Positions 62,769-64,000 of a stretch of DNA of 64,000 nucleotides are shown here, in pieces (position 1 is the first letter of the stretch; every line of letters begins with the position of its first letter). Source of the stretch: Asanoa hainanensis (GTDB lineage Bacteria; Actinomycetota; Actinomycetes; Mycobacteriales; Micromonosporaceae); assembly GCF_900188485.1 (NCBI RefSeq), contig NZ_FZPH01000022.1:1-64000 (forward strand), given 5' to 3'. The position numbers were made by a program, and so were the translations under genes. A model generated the notes under the pieces. The model was not told where the DNA came from. It ran no database searches and saw only the letters and a list, made by a program, of their open reading frames with translations.

Positions 62769-63770
62769 CTAGCTCGGCGGGCGGGCGTCCTCGGGCGCCC
62801 GCCCGTCGACCGTCGCGAAGGCACCCGCGACCCCGTCGCGATCCTGACCCGCGGCCAGCAGGAGATGGAGCAAAATCCGCGCCTTGTACGGGTCGAGCGC
62901 GCCGGCCCCGATCAGCCCTCGGCGGAGCAGGTCGGCCTCCGCGCCCGGATAGCCATAGGTGTGGGCCAGCACCGGCCCGGCACCGATCCGCGAGGCGAGC
63001 ACGACGGGCTTGGCGTGCGCGAGGTCGGTCAGGACGTCCACTGTGCTCACCGGAACGTGTCCGACCCCGAAGGCCGCGACGACCAACCCGTCCAGCACCG
63101 CACCGGCCTGGCGCAGGAGCTCGCCGTCGTCGCCGAGGACGACCGGGACCACGCCTGTGCGTACCGTCGCGGTCGGCTCGTCGATCCGCAGCCCGTGCCG
63201 GATCGGTCGGGTGAGGAGGCGCGGCCGTCCCTCGGCGACCAGACCGACCGGGCCGATGTCTGGCGAGCGGAACGCAGCCGGGCTGGTGGTGTGGGTCTTG
63301 CGCACCCAGCGGGCAGCGTGGATCTCGTCGCCCAGCACGACGAGGCAGCCCATCCCCCGCGCCTCCGGGACGGCCGCGACCCGGACCGCGGCGAGCAGGT
63401 TGGCCGGGCCGTCCGCGCCCGCCAGCGTCGGGTTACGCATCGCGCCGGTGACCACCAGGGGCGTGTCGTGCGTCCACAACAGATCGAGCGCGTACGCGGT
63501 CTCCTCGATCGTGTCGGTGCCCTGCGTGACGACAATGCCGTCAGAACCCGTCTCGGCGGCCGCGGCGACCAGTGCTGCGAGGTCTGCGAAGCCGAGACCC
63601 GCGCCCGGCAGCCGCCGGAAGTCGGTGACCTCCACACTGATCCCGGTTTCGGCGAGCCCCGGCACGGCGGCCACCAGGTCGGCGGCTCCGAGCGCGGGCA
63701 CGACCCCGCCGTCTGTGCCGGTGGTCATGGCGATCGTGCCGCCCAGCGAGAACACGGCGACGGTAGGCAT
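62769..63770 (-). CDS. L-asparaginase family amidohydrolase
   Basis: A 333-residue type I/II asparaginase: SLGGTIAMTTG (first catalytic Thr), VVTQGTDTIEETAY (TDT motif with second Thr and Asp), GAMRNPTLAGADGPANL. No signal peptide, so the enzyme is cytoplasmic. It hydrolyses L-Asn to L-Asp, perhaps other amides. One base separates its stop from that of the convergent glucanase. Confidence 0.92.
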   Translation of the reverse strand: MPTVAVFSLGGTIAMTTGTDGGVVPALGAADLVAAVPGLAETGISVEVTDFRRLPGAGLGFADLAALVAAAAETGSDGIVVTQGTDTIEETAYALDLLWTHDTPLVVTGAMRNPTLAGADGPANLLAAVRVAAVPEARGMGCLVVLGDEIHAARWVRKTHTTSPAAFRSPDIGPVGLVAEGRPRLLTRPIRHGLRIDEPTATVRTGVVPVVLGDDGELLRQAGAVLDGLVVAAFGVGHVPVSTVDVLTDLAHAKPVVLASRIGAGPVLAHTYGYPGAEADLLRRGLIGAGALDPYKARILLHLLLAAGQDRDGVAGAFATVDGRAPEDARPPS

Positions 63771-63781
63771 GGTGCTGGACT

Positions 63782-64000
63782 CTATTGCAGCAGCTTGGCC
63801 AGGACCTCGAGGTGGCTGATCTCAACGTCCTTGGTCGCCGTGAGCAACGTGACCGGGCCCTGCTGCTGGAGGGAGCGGAGCTGGTCCAGCGCGGCGGCCT
63901 GCTCCGGTGCCTTGAGCTCGGCCAGGTAGCGCCGGCGGAACTCGGTGAACTTGTCCGGGTCGTGCCCGTACCAGTGCCGCAGCTCGGTGGACGGCGCCAC
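63782..64000 (-). CDS. DUF488 family protein, 5' part outside window
   Basis: The C-terminal 72 residues of a YeaO-type DUF488 protein: APSTELRHWYGHDPDKFTEF and then LLTATKDVEISHLEVLAKLL. Family members are about 115-120 residues, so about 45 are missing beyond the window edge. Function unknown. Lies 11 bp upstream of the asparaginase start, so it may be co-transcribed. Confidence 0.88.
   Translation of the reverse strand: MAPSTELRHWYGHDPDKFTEFRRRYLAELKAPEQAAALDQLRSLQQQGPVTLLTATKDVEISHLEVLAKLLQ

Overview
The window is high-GC DNA (roughly 70% or more G+C by eye) with strong actinobacterial character: GTG and TTG starts, ATGA/GTGA operon overlaps, CsoR, a polyphosphate-glucokinase-like ROK kinase, PP2C/CHASE3-kinase signalling genes and a HRDVTPGN-type Ser/Thr kinase. 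The gene content fits a soil actinomycete such as a Micromonosporaceae member. That placement is inferred from gene families, not from a marker gene; no rRNA or tRNA is present.

Layout. 0-1 kb: tail of an IS701-type transposase, then a complete 168-bp MITE-like palindromic element whose end supplies the stop codon of a small membrane protein. 1.2-3.2 kb: XRE regulator and a copper module (CsoR, CopZ, HxH membrane protein) behind a CsoR-type operator. 3.2-9 kb: NlpC/P60 hydrolase, RecQ fused to a phosphoribosyltransferase domain, and an AsnB-like amidotransferase paired with a LAS-type peptidase-like protein. 9-13.7 kb: complete branched-chain amino acid ABC operon (binding protein, livG, F, H, M). 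13.8-22 kb: secreted GDPD, Ktr-type potassium uptake pair, a Ser/Thr kinase with a CBM2-like external domain, a membrane/spermidine-synthase-like fusion, a coiled-coil LAS peptidase. 21-25 kb: RsbU-type phosphatase, CHASE3 histidine kinase, Rcp-type receiver and inositol monophosphatase in one operon. 25-31 kb: M28 membrane peptidase, repeat-rich surface protein, TPR/Smr pair, ROK kinase. 30.7-35.2 kb: ABC-F protein, then ArsR / FMN reductase / two-gene ABC exporter.

From 35 kb on the character changes. Genes are ordinary (AAA regulator, homocitrate-synthase-like enzyme divergent from an HTH-citrate synthase, ABC-F with a leader, molbindin, FAD oxidoreductase, MFS/TetR, AraC, LigD-like polymerase, three aldo/keto reductases, MerR/SDR, a GH87-like glucanase, asparaginase, DUF488). 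Between and inside them, however, lie at least eight degenerate tandem arrays (units 15, 18/54, 20, 27, 39, 45, 60 and 61 bp). One has multiplied the translation start of the araC-type gene; two sit in frame inside proteins. The same region carries six exact copies of the palindrome AACCGGTT, against well under one expected from composition.

Notable regulatory sites: a three-codon upstream reading frame plus hairpin in front of the second ABC-F gene; a MerR promoter with a 19-bp spacer and a predicted leaderless SDR mRNA; a palindrome between the divergent citrate-synthase-type genes; and three CTGCAA repeats at exact 21-bp spacing upstream of the secreted glucanase. Several convergent pairs overlap by their stop codons. 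No phage, CRISPR array or biosynthetic cluster was seen.
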